Assembly: GCF_006517815.1 (NCBI RefSeq)
Contig: NZ_CP041198.1
Location: 1,922,001 to 1,986,000 of the forward strand
Length of the DNA stretch: 64,000 bases
Source: Pseudarthrobacter sp. NIBRBAC000502770
Lineage (GTDB): Bacteria > Actinomycetota > Actinomycetes > Actinomycetales > Micrococcaceae
Direction: 5' to 3'
Of this stretch, positions 8,644 to 17,487 are shown piece by piece. Within the stretch, counting starts at the first letter, position 1. The number at the start of each line of letters is the position of its first letter. A program made the position numbers and the translations under genes. The notes beneath the pieces were generated by a model that was not told the origin of the DNA, did no database searches, and saw only the letters and a list, made by a program, of their open reading frames with translations.

Positions 8644-9408
8644 GTGCTGATTCTGCTTCCCCCTTCCGAAGGCAAGACGCCGGCGCTCCGCGGTCCCGCC
8701 GTCGACTGGACCGCCCTGGGCTTCCCGGAGCTCAACCCGTACCGCGCGAAGGTCCTCGAGGCGCTTGGCACGGTCAGCGCCCACCAGGACGCCCTCGCCC
8801 TGCTGGGCGTAGGGGCATCGCTGCGGGACGACGTCGAGCGCAATACCCGCCTGCACGCCGAGCCGGCGGCCCCTGCCCACAGCATCTACTCGGGTGTCCT
8901 GTACGACGCCCTGGGGTACCGGAGCCTGACGCCGGTGCAGCGCCGCAAGGCCGATGAGTCCGTCCTGGTGATCTCGGCGTTGTGGGGAGCCCTCCGCTTT
9001 GGCGACAGCGTTCCCGCCTACCGGTTGTCAATGGGCACGTCCCTGCCCGACGTCGGGCGCTTGGCTCCGTTTTGGAAGGAACAGCTTGGGGATACCCTCA
9101 GCGCCGCAGCGCAGGGGCACTTGCTGGTGGACTGCCGGTCCAGCACCTATGCCGCAGCGTGGGCTCCGCCGGCGCAGCAGACCGTCACGGTCAACGTCTT
9201 CACCGAAAGTGGAGGAGTCCGGAAGGTGGTGAGCCACTTCGCCAAGCACACCCGCGGCGAACTGGCGCGGCACCTGCTGGTGCGCCGTGGAAAGGCCCCC
9301 GGGGCGCCGTCGGACCTTCTGAAGGCTGCCCGCGAAAAGTGGGAGGCGGAGCTGGTGCCCGGCACCGCACGCAAACCGTACGCCTTGAACATCATCCTGC
9401 CGGGCTAA
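8644..9408 (+). CDS. yaaA: YaaA family peroxide-stress protein
   Basis: A 254-residue protein of the YaaA/DUF328 family. The N-terminus LILLPPSEGKT is diagnostic, followed by the conserved YSGVLYDALGY block (about 80-90) and SHFAKHTRGELARHLL (about 197-212). In E. coli YaaA lowers intracellular free iron during hydrogen peroxide stress and binds DNA. The start is a GTG at 8644, 55 bases from the divergent RNase P RNA gene. Family call is firm; function is by homology. Confidence 0.92.
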   Translation: MLILLPPSEGKTPALRGPAVDWTALGFPELNPYRAKVLEALGTVSAHQDALALLGVGASLRDDVERNTRLHAEPAAPAHSIYSGVLYDALGYRSLTPVQRRKADESVLVISALWGALRFGDSVPAYRLSMGTSLPDVGRLAPFWKEQLGDTLSAAAQGHLLVDCRSSTYAAAWAPPAQQTVTVNVFTESGGVRKVVSHFAKHTRGELARHLLVRRGKAPGAPSDLLKAAREKWEAELVPGTARKPYALNIILPG

Positions 9409-9436
9409 CCGTCCGGCAGGTTGCCTTGCAGTCCGG

Positions 9437-10174
9437 TCAGGACCACTCGTCCGAACGGACCAGGATGGCGCCGGAGTCCGGGCAGAACACGATGTCGTCG
9501 GCAGCGGCTGCCTTGATCTCGGCGAGGTCGCCCGGGCTGAGCTTCATGCCCGAGGCTTCCGAGGTGCCGTGGAAGAGCCGCGCGGCGCCCACCCCGCGCT
9601 TCGCGAGCGTTTTTTCGTAGATTGCCAGCAGGCCCGCGTCCAGGCCTTGGGCAAAGTCGCCCCGTTGGGTACGAAGCCCTGCCGCTTCCGTTTCCACGTC
9701 CGCCAGGGCCGCATCGAGCTCGGCCCTGATGGTTCCAAAGGACCCCTGGATGTCGTCGACAATCTGCTGCTGGGCCGCCTGCCGTTCCCGCAGCGAGTCC
9801 AGCCGCTCCATGACTTCCAGTTCCACGTCTTCAAGGTCGGAGCGCCGCTTGTTCAGCGACGCAATGTCCTTTTGCAGTGCCACCAGGTCCTTGGACAGGC
9901 CGGTGCCGCTGTTGAGCCGCGCTTCGTCACGCTGGATCCGGGAGGCAACCTGTTCGACGTCGGCCTCGGCCCGCTTCAGCGCAGCCTCGGCGTCGTGCAC
10001 GGCCACCTTGGCCGCGCCCAGTTCACCGTTGGCGACGGACAGGGCGGCCTCGAGGTCCTTGATGCGGGGATCGTTTTCGAGCGTGCGGCGGCGGTTGGTG
10101 AGGCCTTTCAACCTGGCGTCAAGGCCCTGCAGTTCGAGCAACTTCAACTGTTCCGCCGGTGCTGCCTTGGCCAC
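9437..10174 (-). CDS. Coiled-coil protein with degenerate C-terminal zinc ribbon
   Basis: A 245-residue protein of the actinobacterial coiled-coil plus C4 zinc-ribbon family (zf-RING_7 type). Most of the chain (about 10-175) is a long charged coiled coil. In the usual C-terminal ribbon two CxxC-type pairs bind zinc; here the first pair is SEASG and the second is CPDSG, so only one of four cysteines remains. I chose the GTG at 10174 because GGAGG lies seven bases upstream; an ATG at 10213 is possible. It follows the Nif3-like gene on the same strand, a common pairing. Confidence 0.85.
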   Translation of the reverse strand: MAKAAPAEQLKLLELQGLDARLKGLTNRRRTLENDPRIKDLEAALSVANGELGAAKVAVHDAEAALKRAEADVEQVASRIQRDEARLNSGTGLSKDLVALQKDIASLNKRRSDLEDVELEVMERLDSLRERQAAQQQIVDDIQGSFGTIRAELDAALADVETEAAGLRTQRGDFAQGLDAGLLAIYEKTLAKRGVGAARLFHGTSEASGMKLSPGDLAEIKAAAADDIVFCPDSGAILVRSDEWS

Positions 10175-10234
10175 GTTTACCTCCGCTGGATTCTTCCGGC
10201 CTTGGCCGGGCACCGAACCGGCGCTTCCTAGACT

Positions 10235-11158
10235 CTAGCCGGGAGTGAGGATGAAGTCCCACGGATCGCTGTTGGTGGTGCTGACCAGGATCTCCACGTC
10301 ATGGCCCTGGTCGGCCAGGACGTTGCCCAGGGCCGCGGCCGCGGCTGGCAGCCAGAGCCATTCGCTCGCAAAGTGCGACACGTCCACCAGGTACGGCCGT
10401 CCGTTGGCGGCGGCCTCCCGCGCCTCCGACGCCGGGTGGTGGCGGAGGTCAGCGGTGACGTAGACGTCGGCGTTGCTGGCACGCACCTCGTTGAACAGCG
10501 AATCCCCCGCACCACCGCAGACCGCGATGCGCCGCACCAGCCCGTCCTTGTCGCCGGACACCCGCACTCCCCCGGCAACCGACGGCAGGATCCCGAACAC
10601 CCGTGCGGCAAAGTCGCCAAGGCTCATGGCATCCGCAAGGTCCCCCACCCGCCCAATGCCCTCCTCCGGCAGCCCGTTGGCCGCCACGGTCAGGGGGGCG
10701 ACATCCTGGAGTCCCAGGGCGTCGGCCAGGACATCGGAGACACCTCCTACGGCGGAGTCGCCGTTGGTGTGCACGGTCAGCAGTGCCGTCCCCGACTCGA
10801 TAAGCCGGTGGACCGCCCTGCCCTTTGCCGACGTGGCTGCCACGGACGTGACGCCCTTCAGCAGCAGCGGGTGGTGGGTGATGAGCAGCTCCGCTCCCCA
10901 CTCAACCGCTTCCTCAATGACTTCCAGGGTGGGATCGACCGCGAACATCACCTTCGTGACCGGTGCCGAGGGATGGCCCGCCACGAGCCCCACCTCGTCC
11001 CAGTTCTCCGCCAGGGATTCGGGCCACAGCTCCTCAACCGCAAGCAGCAGTTCGGCCAATGTGGGGGCGTCCGCGGAACCGGCCGCGGCCGGCGTGCCGG
11101 AAGAGGCGTCGCCGTCGTGATCTTCCTGGCCGCTAACGTCGGTGTCCACAGGTTCCAT
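10235..11158 (-). CDS. Nif3-like dinuclear metal-centre protein (DUF34)
   Basis: A 307-residue member of the Nif3/YbgI family, which forms hexameric toroids with a two-metal site. The motif LLITHHPLLLKG (about residues 90-101 of the core) supplies metal-binding histidines, HTNGDSAVGGVSDVLADALG gives the next ligands, and the C-terminal VDVSHFASEW supplies the last. Molecular function is not settled, although some members have been linked to GTP cyclohydrolase-like or repair roles. The ATG at 11158 is preferred over one at 11206 whose extension is low-complexity. It probably shares an operon with the zinc-ribbon gene 60 bases downstream. Confidence 0.88.
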   Translation of the reverse strand: MEPVDTDVSGQEDHDGDASSGTPAAAGSADAPTLAELLLAVEELWPESLAENWDEVGLVAGHPSAPVTKVMFAVDPTLEVIEEAVEWGAELLITHHPLLLKGVTSVAATSAKGRAVHRLIESGTALLTVHTNGDSAVGGVSDVLADALGLQDVAPLTVAANGLPEEGIGRVGDLADAMSLGDFAARVFGILPSVAGGVRVSGDKDGLVRRIAVCGGAGDSLFNEVRASNADVYVTADLRHHPASEAREAAANGRPYLVDVSHFASEWLWLPAAAAALGNVLADQGHDVEILVSTTNSDPWDFILTPG

Positions 11159-11257
11159 AGTCTTAGTTTTACCCCATTGGCCCCGCGCCGCCGCAGTTTG
11201 CGGCACTGGGCCGGGGTGCCGGGGAATCTTCCGGCGCCGTCAACCATTGAAGAGGTC

Positions 11258-11782
11258 ATGAAAACTTTTGTTTTGGGCGGAGGGTGCTTCTGGTGCCTGG
11301 ACGCCGTCTACCAGAGGACCAAGGGCGTCACCTCAGTGGTGTCCGGCTACACCGGCGGACACGATCCGCAGCCGGATTACTACTCGGTCTGCAGTGGAAC
11401 CACCGGCCACGCCGAAGTTGTGGCCGTGACCTTCGATGAGGACATCATCCCCGCGGAGGTGGTCCTGGACATGTTCTTCGCCCTGCATGATCCCACCACG
11501 CTGAACCGCCAGGGATACGACGTCGGCACCCAGTACCGCTCCTCGATGTTCTACGAGACCACAGAGGAGAAGATCCTCTTCGAAGAGGCGATCGACCGCA
11601 ACCAGGCATTATGGGCGCACCCCATCGTCACCGAGGTCAGCCGGCTCCCGCGGTTCCATGTGGCGGAGGAGTTCCACCAGAATTACTACGCCAAGCACCC
11701 GGAGCAGGGGTACTGCCAGGTGATCATCAACCCTAAGCTGGCCAAGGCCCGGAAATATTACTCTGCATGGCTTAACGCTTAG
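11258..11782 (+). CDS. msrA: Peptide-methionine (S)-S-oxide reductase
   Basis: A 174-residue enzyme that reduces methionine-S-sulfoxide in proteins. The catalytic motif GGCFWCLDAVY lies at residues 8-18, with the nucleophilic cysteine first. YTGG, GHAEVV and DPTTLNRQGYDVGTQYRS follow as expected. A further cysteine in QGYCQVI near the end is a candidate resolving residue. The ATG at 11258 follows AGAGG. The much longer open frame upstream is antisense to the Nif3-like gene. Confidence 0.95.
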   Translation: MKTFVLGGGCFWCLDAVYQRTKGVTSVVSGYTGGHDPQPDYYSVCSGTTGHAEVVAVTFDEDIIPAEVVLDMFFALHDPTTLNRQGYDVGTQYRSSMFYETTEEKILFEEAIDRNQALWAHPIVTEVSRLPRFHVAEEFHQNYYAKHPEQGYCQVIINPKLAKARKYYSAWLNA

Positions 11783-11847
11783 CCCACCGTTACGCGGCCT
11801 CGTTAGGCTGACCTCAGTATCCACCCCTTAGAGATAGGCGTATGTAC

Positions 11848-12783
11848 ATGGCACGGATCTATGACGATGTAACGCAGCTGGTCGGCGGGACCCCGCTGGT
11901 TCGGTTGAACCGGCTCAGCGAGGGACTGGACGCCACCGTTGCCGTGAAGCTGGAGTTCTACAACCCGGCCAACAGCGTCAAGGACCGCATCGGTGTGGCC
12001 ATCATCGACGCCGCGGAAAAGTCCGGTGCCCTGAAGCCCGGCGGCACCATCGTCGAAGGCACTTCCGGCAACACGGGCATCGCCCTGGCCATGGTGGGTG
12101 CTGCCCGCGGGTACAAGGTCATCCTCACCATGCCGGAGACCATGTCCACGGAGCGCCGGGTCATGCTGCGCGCATTCGGAGCCGAGATTGTACTGACCCC
12201 CGGTTCAGAGGGCATGCGCGGCGCCGTGGAAAAGGCCCAGGAAATCGTGGCCAACACCGAGAACTCCATCTGGGCACAGCAGTTCGCCAACGAGGCCAAC
12301 CCCGAGGTGCACCGCAGGACCACCGCCGAGGAAGTCTGGGCCGACACTGACGGCGCGGTAGACATCTTCGTGGCGGGCATCGGCACCGGTGGAACCATCA
12401 CCGGCGTCGGACAGGTCCTGAAGGAGCGCAAGCCCGGCGTCCAGATCGTGGCTGTGGAACCCAAGGACTCCCCCATCCTGAACGGCGGCGCTCCCGGCCC
12501 GCACAAGATCCAGGGCCTGGGCGCCAACTTCATCCCCGAACTGCTCGACACCAACATCTACGACGAGGTCATCGACGCCACCCTTGAGGATTCGGTCCGG
12601 GTAGCCCGCGAATTGGGCATCAAGGAAGGCATCCTCGGCGGCATCTCCTCGGGCGCGATTGTCTGGGCCGCCCTGGAGCTGGCCAAGCGGCCGGAAAACG
12701 CAGGCAAGCTGATTGTTGCCGTAGTGTGCGACTTCGGTGAGCGTTACATCTCCACCGTGCTCTATGACGACATCCGCGGCTGA
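11848..12783 (+). CDS. cysK: Cysteine synthase (O-acetylserine sulfhydrylase)
   Basis: A 311-residue fold-type II PLP enzyme that makes cysteine from O-acetylserine and sulfide. NSVKDRI (about 42-48) carries the PLP lysine, EGTSGNTG (about 70-77) is the substrate loop, and GTGGTITG binds the PLP phosphate. The C-terminus shows the GISSGA segment. An ATG two codons upstream (11842) is the alternative start. The serine acetyltransferase gene follows after 39 bases in the same direction, so the two steps of cysteine synthesis form one operon. Confidence 0.96.
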   Translation: MARIYDDVTQLVGGTPLVRLNRLSEGLDATVAVKLEFYNPANSVKDRIGVAIIDAAEKSGALKPGGTIVEGTSGNTGIALAMVGAARGYKVILTMPETMSTERRVMLRAFGAEIVLTPGSEGMRGAVEKAQEIVANTENSIWAQQFANEANPEVHRRTTAEEVWADTDGAVDIFVAGIGTGGTITGVGQVLKERKPGVQIVAVEPKDSPILNGGAPGPHKIQGLGANFIPELLDTNIYDEVIDATLEDSVRVARELGIKEGILGGISSGAIVWAALELAKRPENAGKLIVAVVCDFGERYISTVLYDDIRG

Positions 12784-12822
12784 TCAGTCCGCTGTCCGCC
12801 CGTTTCCTGTAGAAAGAACTTT

Positions 12823-13407
12823 GTGGGCTTTTTCGCAAGACTGAAGGAAGACCTCGACGCCGCCCGGTCCCACGACCCGGCGGCTCGAGGTTCTTTTGAG
12901 AACTTTTTCGCCTATTCCGGCCTCCATGCCATCTGGATCCACCGGCTGACGCACCGCATGTGGCAGAACCCGTCGCTTCGCTTCCCGGCGCGCCTGCTGT
13001 CCCAGCTGGGCCGGTCCTGGACCGGTATCGAGATCCATCCGGGTGCCACGATCGGCCGCCGCTTCTTCATTGACCATGGCATGGGTGTGGTGATCGGCGA
13101 GACGGCAGAGATCGGCGAGGACGTGATGATCTACCACGGTGTGACCCTGGGCGGACGTTCCCTGGCCCGGATCAAGCGGCATCCCACCATCGGCGACCGC
13201 GTGACCATCGGCGCCGGTGCCAAGATCCTGGGGCCAATCACCATTGGACGGGACAGCGCCGTGGGCGCCAACGCGGTGGTGGTCAAGGACGCGCCGCCGG
13301 AGTCGATCATCACCGGAGTTCCCGCCAAATGGCGGCACCGGGATGCGCAGCGGGAAACCAAGCCCGCCGTTGACCCGGCCGAATACGACATCGAGTACCG
13401 GATCTAG
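12823..13407 (+). CDS. cysE: Serine O-acetyltransferase (EpsC/short CysE type)
   Basis: A 194-residue left-handed beta-helix acetyltransferase that makes O-acetylserine for CysK. The hexapeptide repeat region runs from about [10 protein letters not shown] (68) to GANAVVVKD, including the catalytic [15 protein letters not shown] (about 84-98). It is the short form without the long N-terminal helical domain of E. coli CysE. The start is a GTG at 12823. The C-terminal tail ends YDIEYRI, resembling the isoleucine-ended tail that docks in CysK. Confidence 0.95.
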   Translation: MGFFARLKEDLDAARSHDPAARGSFENFFAYSGLHAIWIHRLTHRMWQNPSLRFPARLLSQLGRSWTGIEIHPGATIGRRFFIDHGMGVVIGETAEIGEDVMIYHGVTLGGRSLARIKRHPTIGDRVTIGAGAKILGPITIGRDSAVGANAVVVKDAPPESIITGVPAKWRHRDAQRETKPAVDPAEYDIEYRI

Positions 13408-13439
13408 CGGACGCAATTCGGGCGGGGCCTGGTGCGTTG

Positions 13440-14273
13440 CTAACCGGGGAAACGCCTGTAGATGGCCCACAGAACGGTATCGAAGGCACGGTCCGGGAGC
13501 AGCCGGCGCAGCAGCAGGATGGCCCGCGCGCCCTTGCCCACCGGATACCGGGTCCTGGGCCGCGGCGACGTGGCTGCATGGACAATCGCCTCCGCGATAA
13601 CTTCCGGATGCGAGGACATTGCCGAACCGTCGGTGGAGGCCAGCGCGGCTGCCACGACCTTGGCCTGCGCTGCATATGGTCCCGAGCCCGAATTGGCCAG
13701 CAGGCCTTCGGCGGAGATGGTGCCCCATTCGGACTGGGTACCGCCCGGTTCGATAATGGATACGTCGATTCCGTGTGGCTTGAGCTCCACCCGGAGCGAA
13801 TCGCTAAGGCCCTCCACAGCGAACTTCGTGGCGTGGTACCAGGCACCCAGCGGCTCGTACATCTTTCCGCCGATCGATGAAATATTGATGATCCGGCCCC
13901 TCCCGGCGGCACGCATGGCCGGCAGCACGAGCTGCGTCATCCGGGCCAGCCCGAAAAGGTTGACCTCGAACTGCCGCCGGCCTTCAGCCAACTCCACTTC
14001 CTCCAGCGACCCGTAGGACCCGTACCCGGCGTTGTTGACCAGGACGTCGATCCTGCCGTGGGCTGCGAGAACTTCCCCCACGGCCGCACCCATTGACTCC
14101 TCGTCTGTCACGTCCAGCGGCAGGATCCGGACGCCGCCAGCCCTGAGCGGCTCCATTTTCTCCACCCGGCGGGCGCCGGCATAGACCGTGAAACCGTGGG
14201 CAGCGAGCTTCCTTGCGGCTTCAAAGCCGATTCCCGCGGACGCGCCGGTGACGAAAACGACGGGCTGGCTCAT
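13440..14273 (-). CDS. Short-chain dehydrogenase/reductase
   Basis: A 277-residue classical SDR. TGASAGIG (9-16) is the cofactor-binding glycine motif, NNAG occurs near 85, and the catalytic residues are the serine in NISSIGG and the Y-x3-K of YHATK (about 148-152). The closest overall pattern is that of NADP-type SDRs that act on ketones or aldehydes, but the substrate cannot be deduced. It lies downstream of gnd on the same strand and is separated from it by a hairpin terminator, so it probably has its own promoter. Confidence 0.88.
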   Translation of the reverse strand: MSQPVVFVTGASAGIGFEAARKLAAHGFTVYAGARRVEKMEPLRAGGVRILPLDVTDEESMGAAVGEVLAAHGRIDVLVNNAGYGSYGSLEEVELAEGRRQFEVNLFGLARMTQLVLPAMRAAGRGRIINISSIGGKMYEPLGAWYHATKFAVEGLSDSLRVELKPHGIDVSIIEPGGTQSEWGTISAEGLLANSGSGPYAAQAKVVAAALASTDGSAMSSHPEVIAEAIVHAATSPRPRTRYPVGKGARAILLLRRLLPDRAFDTVLWAIYRRFPG

Positions 14274-14342
14274 GGGAGGGACTCCTTGGGACGGGGCGAC
14301 GGGACGGGCAGGCAGCGCGGATCGACGGACGGTCCGGCCGGA

Positions 14343-14388
14343 AAACCAGCGGCCGGCGCCCCCAGAGTATCTGGTCGCGCCGGCCGCC
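14343..14388 (-). terminator. Hairpin terminator after gnd
   Basis: GCGGCCGGCG at 14349-14358 pairs perfectly with CGCCGGCCGC at 14378-14387. On the minus strand the stem is followed by TGGTTTTCC, a modest U-tract. It lies 20 bases past the gnd stop. Confidence 0.6.
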
Positions 14389-14407
14389 AGGCTGGAAACG
14401 GTGCTGA

Positions 14408-15844
14408 CTAGTGCGTGTCCACCGCTTCAACCTCGGACTTGTCCTCGCCCCAGAGGGTGTGGAACGTCCCTTCGGTGTCGACGCGGCCGTACGTGTGGGC
14501 GCCGAAAAGGTCGCGCTGGCCCTGGATCAGGGCGGCGGCCACGCGCTTGCGGCGCAGTCCGTCGTAGTACGCCAGCGAGGACGAGAACACCGGTACCGGG
14601 ATGCCAAGCTGTACGGCGGTGGCAACAACGCGGCGCCAGGCGGGCAGGGCGTCTGCGATGGCCTTGGTGAACGCCGGGGCGAAAAGCAGGTTGGCCGGCT
14701 TTTCGTCGGCGGCGTAGGCCTTGGTGATGTCCTTGAGGAGCTCGGCGCGGATGATGCAGCCTGCCCGCCACAGGGACGCGATTTCGTCAAGCTTCAGGTC
14801 CCAGCCGTATTCCTTGGCTGCGGAGGTGAGCATGTCCAGTCCCTGGGCATAGGAGACCAGCTTGGAGGCGTAGAGCGCCTGGCGGACGTCCTCGACAAAC
14901 GTCTCGGGGACCTCCACGGTGGCTTCGTTGCCGGCCAGCAGTTCCTGGCCCAGCTTGCGCTGTGCGGCCTGGGAGGAGAGTGCGCGGGCAAAAACGGACT
15001 CGGCGATGCCCGAGACCGGTGAACCCAGTTCCAGGGCAGAGATGACCGTCCAGCGGCCGGTGCCCTTCTGGCCGGCAGCGTCAACGACGACGTCGACGAA
15101 CGGCTTGCCGGTCTTGGCGTCAACGTGGCCCAGGACCTCGGCGGAGATCTCGATCAGGAACGACGAAAGATCACCCTTGTTCCACTCGGAGAAGATCTTT
15201 GCCTGCTCGGCCGGCTCGATGCCTGCACCGGAGCGGAGCAGGTCGAAGGCCTCGCCGATGACCTGCATGTCGGCGTATTCGATGCCGTTGTGTACCATCT
15301 TGACGAAGTGGCCCGCACCGTCGGTGCCGATCCAGGCACAGCAGGGCTCGCCGTCGACCTTTGCGGAGATTTTTTCCAGCAGCGGGCCCAGGGCCTTGTA
15401 GGACTCCTTGGAACCGCCGGGCATGATGGAGGGGCCGTTCAGGGCACCCTCCTCGCCGCCGGACACGCCGACGCCCACGAAGTGCAGGTCCTTCTTGGCC
15501 AGGGCCGCTTCCCGGCGGCGGGTGTCCTCGTAGTGGGAGTTGCCGGCGTCAATGATGATGTCGCCCGGCTCCAGCAGCGGCTCCAGCTGCTCGATTACTG
15601 AATCGACCGGCTTGCCGGCCTTGACCATGATGAGCACCCGGCGCGGCTTCTCCAGGGAATCGACCAGTTCCTGCAGGGTTTCGGTCCGGATGAAGTCACC
15701 TTCCGAGCCGTGTTTTTCCAGCAGCGCATCCGTCTTCTCCACGGACCTGTTGTGCAGGGCAACGGTGAATCCGTTGCGTGCCAGGTTGCGTGCGAGGTTG
15801 GCGCCCATGACGGCGAGGCCGGTGACACCGATGTGTGCAGACAT
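14408..15844 (-). CDS. gnd: 6-phosphogluconate dehydrogenase (decarboxylating)
   Basis: A 478-residue pentose-phosphate enzyme that oxidises 6-phosphogluconate to ribulose-5-phosphate and CO2. The N-terminal Rossmann motif is GLAVMGANLARN (9-20). GVSGGEEGALNGPSIMPGG (about 129-147) is the diagnostic 6PGDH block, and KMVHNGIEYADMQ carries the catalytic lysine. The length is that of the NADP-dependent 470-residue class. The ATG at 15844 follows GGAG; an in-frame extension upstream is not conserved. It is divergent from a GntR/FCD regulator that probably controls it. Confidence 0.95.
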   Translation of the reverse strand: MSAHIGVTGLAVMGANLARNLARNGFTVALHNRSVEKTDALLEKHGSEGDFIRTETLQELVDSLEKPRRVLIMVKAGKPVDSVIEQLEPLLEPGDIIIDAGNSHYEDTRRREAALAKKDLHFVGVGVSGGEEGALNGPSIMPGGSKESYKALGPLLEKISAKVDGEPCCAWIGTDGAGHFVKMVHNGIEYADMQVIGEAFDLLRSGAGIEPAEQAKIFSEWNKGDLSSFLIEISAEVLGHVDAKTGKPFVDVVVDAAGQKGTGRWTVISALELGSPVSGIAESVFARALSSQAAQRKLGQELLAGNEATVEVPETFVEDVRQALYASKLVSYAQGLDMLTSAAKEYGWDLKLDEIASLWRAGCIIRAELLKDITKAYAADEKPANLLFAPAFTKAIADALPAWRRVVATAVQLGIPVPVFSSSLAYYDGLRRKRVAAALIQGQRDLFGAHTYGRVDTEGTFHTLWGEDKSEVEAVDTH

Positions 15845-16017
15845 CAATAACTCCAATTCATTGTTCGCCTCGGCTGCCGGCTTCCGCAGGCGGAAGTCAC
15901 CGGGGCAGATCAGGGGGTCGGAATAAAGCATATATATTCTCGTGGTGGCGCGAAAGTGGCGGCCACGAACTGGGACCGATTATGTCGGCGCCCGTCCGGT
16001 ACGCTGCCGGCCACATG

Positions 16018-16026
16018 GTTGCCAAC
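16018..16026. promoter_or_regulatory. Small palindrome upstream of the GntR-type regulator
   Basis: GTTG-C-CAAC lies 16 bases before the regulator's ATG in the divergent gnd/regulator region (15845-16041). GntR-family operators are often short palindromes of this size. On the other side of this region an AT-rich stretch, TATATAT near 15930-15937, may be the gnd minus-10 element. Both are tentative. Confidence 0.3.
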
Positions 16027-16041
16027 AACTAGGCTTACAGC

Positions 16042-16767
16042 ATGACCAGCAGCCTCCACCACCGTGCCATCGAGAACCTGGGCACCCGGATCGTCACGGG
16101 GGAACTCCCCGCAGGCCATGTCATGCTCGCGGAGCAGCTGGAGGATGAACTGAAGGTGTCCCGGTCCGTGATCCGGGAAGCGGTGCGGGTCCTGCAGTCC
16201 CTGGGCCTGGTGGAGACCACCAAGCGGGTGGGGATCCGGGTGATGCCGGCCAGCCACTGGAATCCCTTCGATCCGCAGGTCATCCGGTGGCGCCTGGCCA
16301 GCGATGCACGCGGCGCCCAGCTGCGCTCACTGGCTGAGCTGCGCGCGGCCGTGGAGCCTGCCGCTGCCGAGTTGGCAGCGCAGAATGCTCCGGCGGCCCT
16401 GCGGATGGAACTCGTGGACGTTGCCCGTGCCATGCGCGAAGCCGGCAACAACGGCGAGGTGGCGCGGTTCCTGGAGCTGGACATCCGCTTCCATTCACTG
16501 CTGCTCTCAGGCTCCGGTAACGAGATGTTCGCCAACCTCATGGGCCAGGTGGCAGAAACCCTGACAGGCCGTACGGTGCACGGCCTGATGCCCGACCACC
16601 CGCACCAGGCTGCCCTGCAATGGCATGAGGATGTGGCGGAGGCGATCGCCCGGGGTGACGCCGCATCAGCACGTGATGCGTCGGACCGGATCATGCGGCG
16701 CACGATGTCCCAGATGGCCGATACCTGGACCGAACAGCCACGGGTATTTATCCCCGTCCGGCAGTAA
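16042..16767 (+). CDS. GntR-family (FCD domain) transcriptional regulator
   Basis: A 241-residue regulator with an N-terminal winged helix (about 6-70; VSRSVIREAVRVLQSLGLV is the recognition region) and a C-terminal FCD ligand domain (about 95-225). The FCD domain retains the expected metal-binding pattern with D(I)RFHSLLL and two later histidines. It is divergently arranged with gnd over a 197-base region. This arrangement suggests gluconate-type (GntR) control of gnd and of itself; that is inference from position. Confidence 0.88.
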   Translation: MTSSLHHRAIENLGTRIVTGELPAGHVMLAEQLEDELKVSRSVIREAVRVLQSLGLVETTKRVGIRVMPASHWNPFDPQVIRWRLASDARGAQLRSLAELRAAVEPAAAELAAQNAPAALRMELVDVARAMREAGNNGEVARFLELDIRFHSLLLSGSGNEMFANLMGQVAETLTGRTVHGLMPDHPHQAALQWHEDVAEAIARGDAASARDASDRIMRRTMSQMADTWTEQPRVFIPVRQ

Positions 16768-16852
16768 GCACGGCCCGGCAGCCGGGGACCTCCGGAAATA
16801 TGACGAGGCGTGACTTTTTGTTTCCGGAAGTTCACGGTATATTCATCGCAGG

Positions 16853-16896
16853 CCCTCCACCGCGGCATCCCCCAATAGTCGCGGTGGAGGGTTTTC
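16853..16896 (+). terminator. Strong isolated hairpin terminator
   Basis: CCCTCCACCGCG at 16853-16864 pairs perfectly with CGCGGTGGAGGG at 16880-16891, followed by TTTTCC. It is 86 bases past the regulator's stop. An AT-rich element, TATATT, lies just upstream at 16838-16843, so the hairpin may end the regulator mRNA or a very short separate transcript. Confidence 0.75.
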
Positions 16897-16924
16897 CAAT
16901 GCCCGGGGGACGTAGCCCGGCCTC

Positions 16925-17215
16925 CTAGGCTGCCCCCGCCACCGGCTCCCTTAATCTCCAACCGCCGCCCAGCCCGTCCCGCTGGAGATACATGGTGGTA
17001 AGTGCCGACCTGTCATTGTGCCCCAGCCTCACCTGGACCTGCAGGACTTCGACGTCGACGCCGCCGGCGCCTTTTGGCATCCTCCGGGTGGTTTCCCACC
17101 AGTTGATCCGCTCGAACCACCTCGTCGGCTCGGCGCCGACTGCCCATTCCCTCCCCCGGCTCAGCACCGCAGTGGGCATCCCTTCGCTGTCCGTATGCAC
17201 TATGACGTGTTCCAT
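16925..17215 (-). CDS. Small hypothetical protein, tentative DUF6504-like
   Basis: A 96-residue frame. The N-terminus (HVIVHTDSEGMPTAVLSRGREW) reads like a short beta-rich domain and the middle RWFERINWWETTRR has three tryptophans. This resembles small actinobacterial proteins of the DUF6504 kind, but I cannot confirm it. Antisense frames here have skewed, proline-rich composition. It lies between the regulator's terminator and tRNA-Val. No clear ribosome-binding site is seen before its ATG. Confidence 0.5.
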   Translation of the reverse strand: MEHVIVHTDSEGMPTAVLSRGREWAVGAEPTRWFERINWWETTRRMPKGAGGVDVEVLQVQVRLGHNDRSALTTMYLQRDGLGGGWRLREPVAGAA

Positions 17216-17267
17216 GCCTGCAAGCTACGGCAAGGCACCGACAATCACGCCCGGCAGGAGGGATCAA

Positions 17268-17311
17268 CAAAAACCCCGCCGCCTCCGCCATCAGGCGGGG
17301 CAACGGGGTTT
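17268..17311 (-). terminator. Terminator after tRNA-Val
   Basis: On the minus strand AAACCCCG at 17311 downward pairs with CGGGGTTT and is followed by TTG; an inner GCCCCGCCTGATGGCGG segment forms further pairs. It begins seven bases past the tRNA. Confidence 0.75.
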
Positions 17312-17317
17312 CCCTGG

Positions 17318-17390
17318 TGGGTCCTACCGGGATCGAACCGATGACATCCACGGTGTAAACGTGGCGCTCTACCAGCTGAGCTAAAGACCC
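17318..17390 (-). tRNA. tRNA-Val (TAC)
   Basis: Read on the minus strand, the acceptor GGGTCTT pairs with the AGGACCC-type 3' strand, ending in discriminator A. The D arm is TAGCTCAGCTGGTAGAGC. The anticodon stem CCACG/CGTGG holds the loop TTTACAC with anticodon TAC. The T arm contains GGTTCGATCCC. CCA is not encoded. Confidence 0.94.
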
Positions 17391-17487
17391 GAATTGCGCT
17401 GTTTCCGGCCGTTCCGCCGTAACCAACGAACATAGACTCTACCCGACCGGGGACCGGAAACGCGAATCCGTGGAAGAAAGGGACGGC

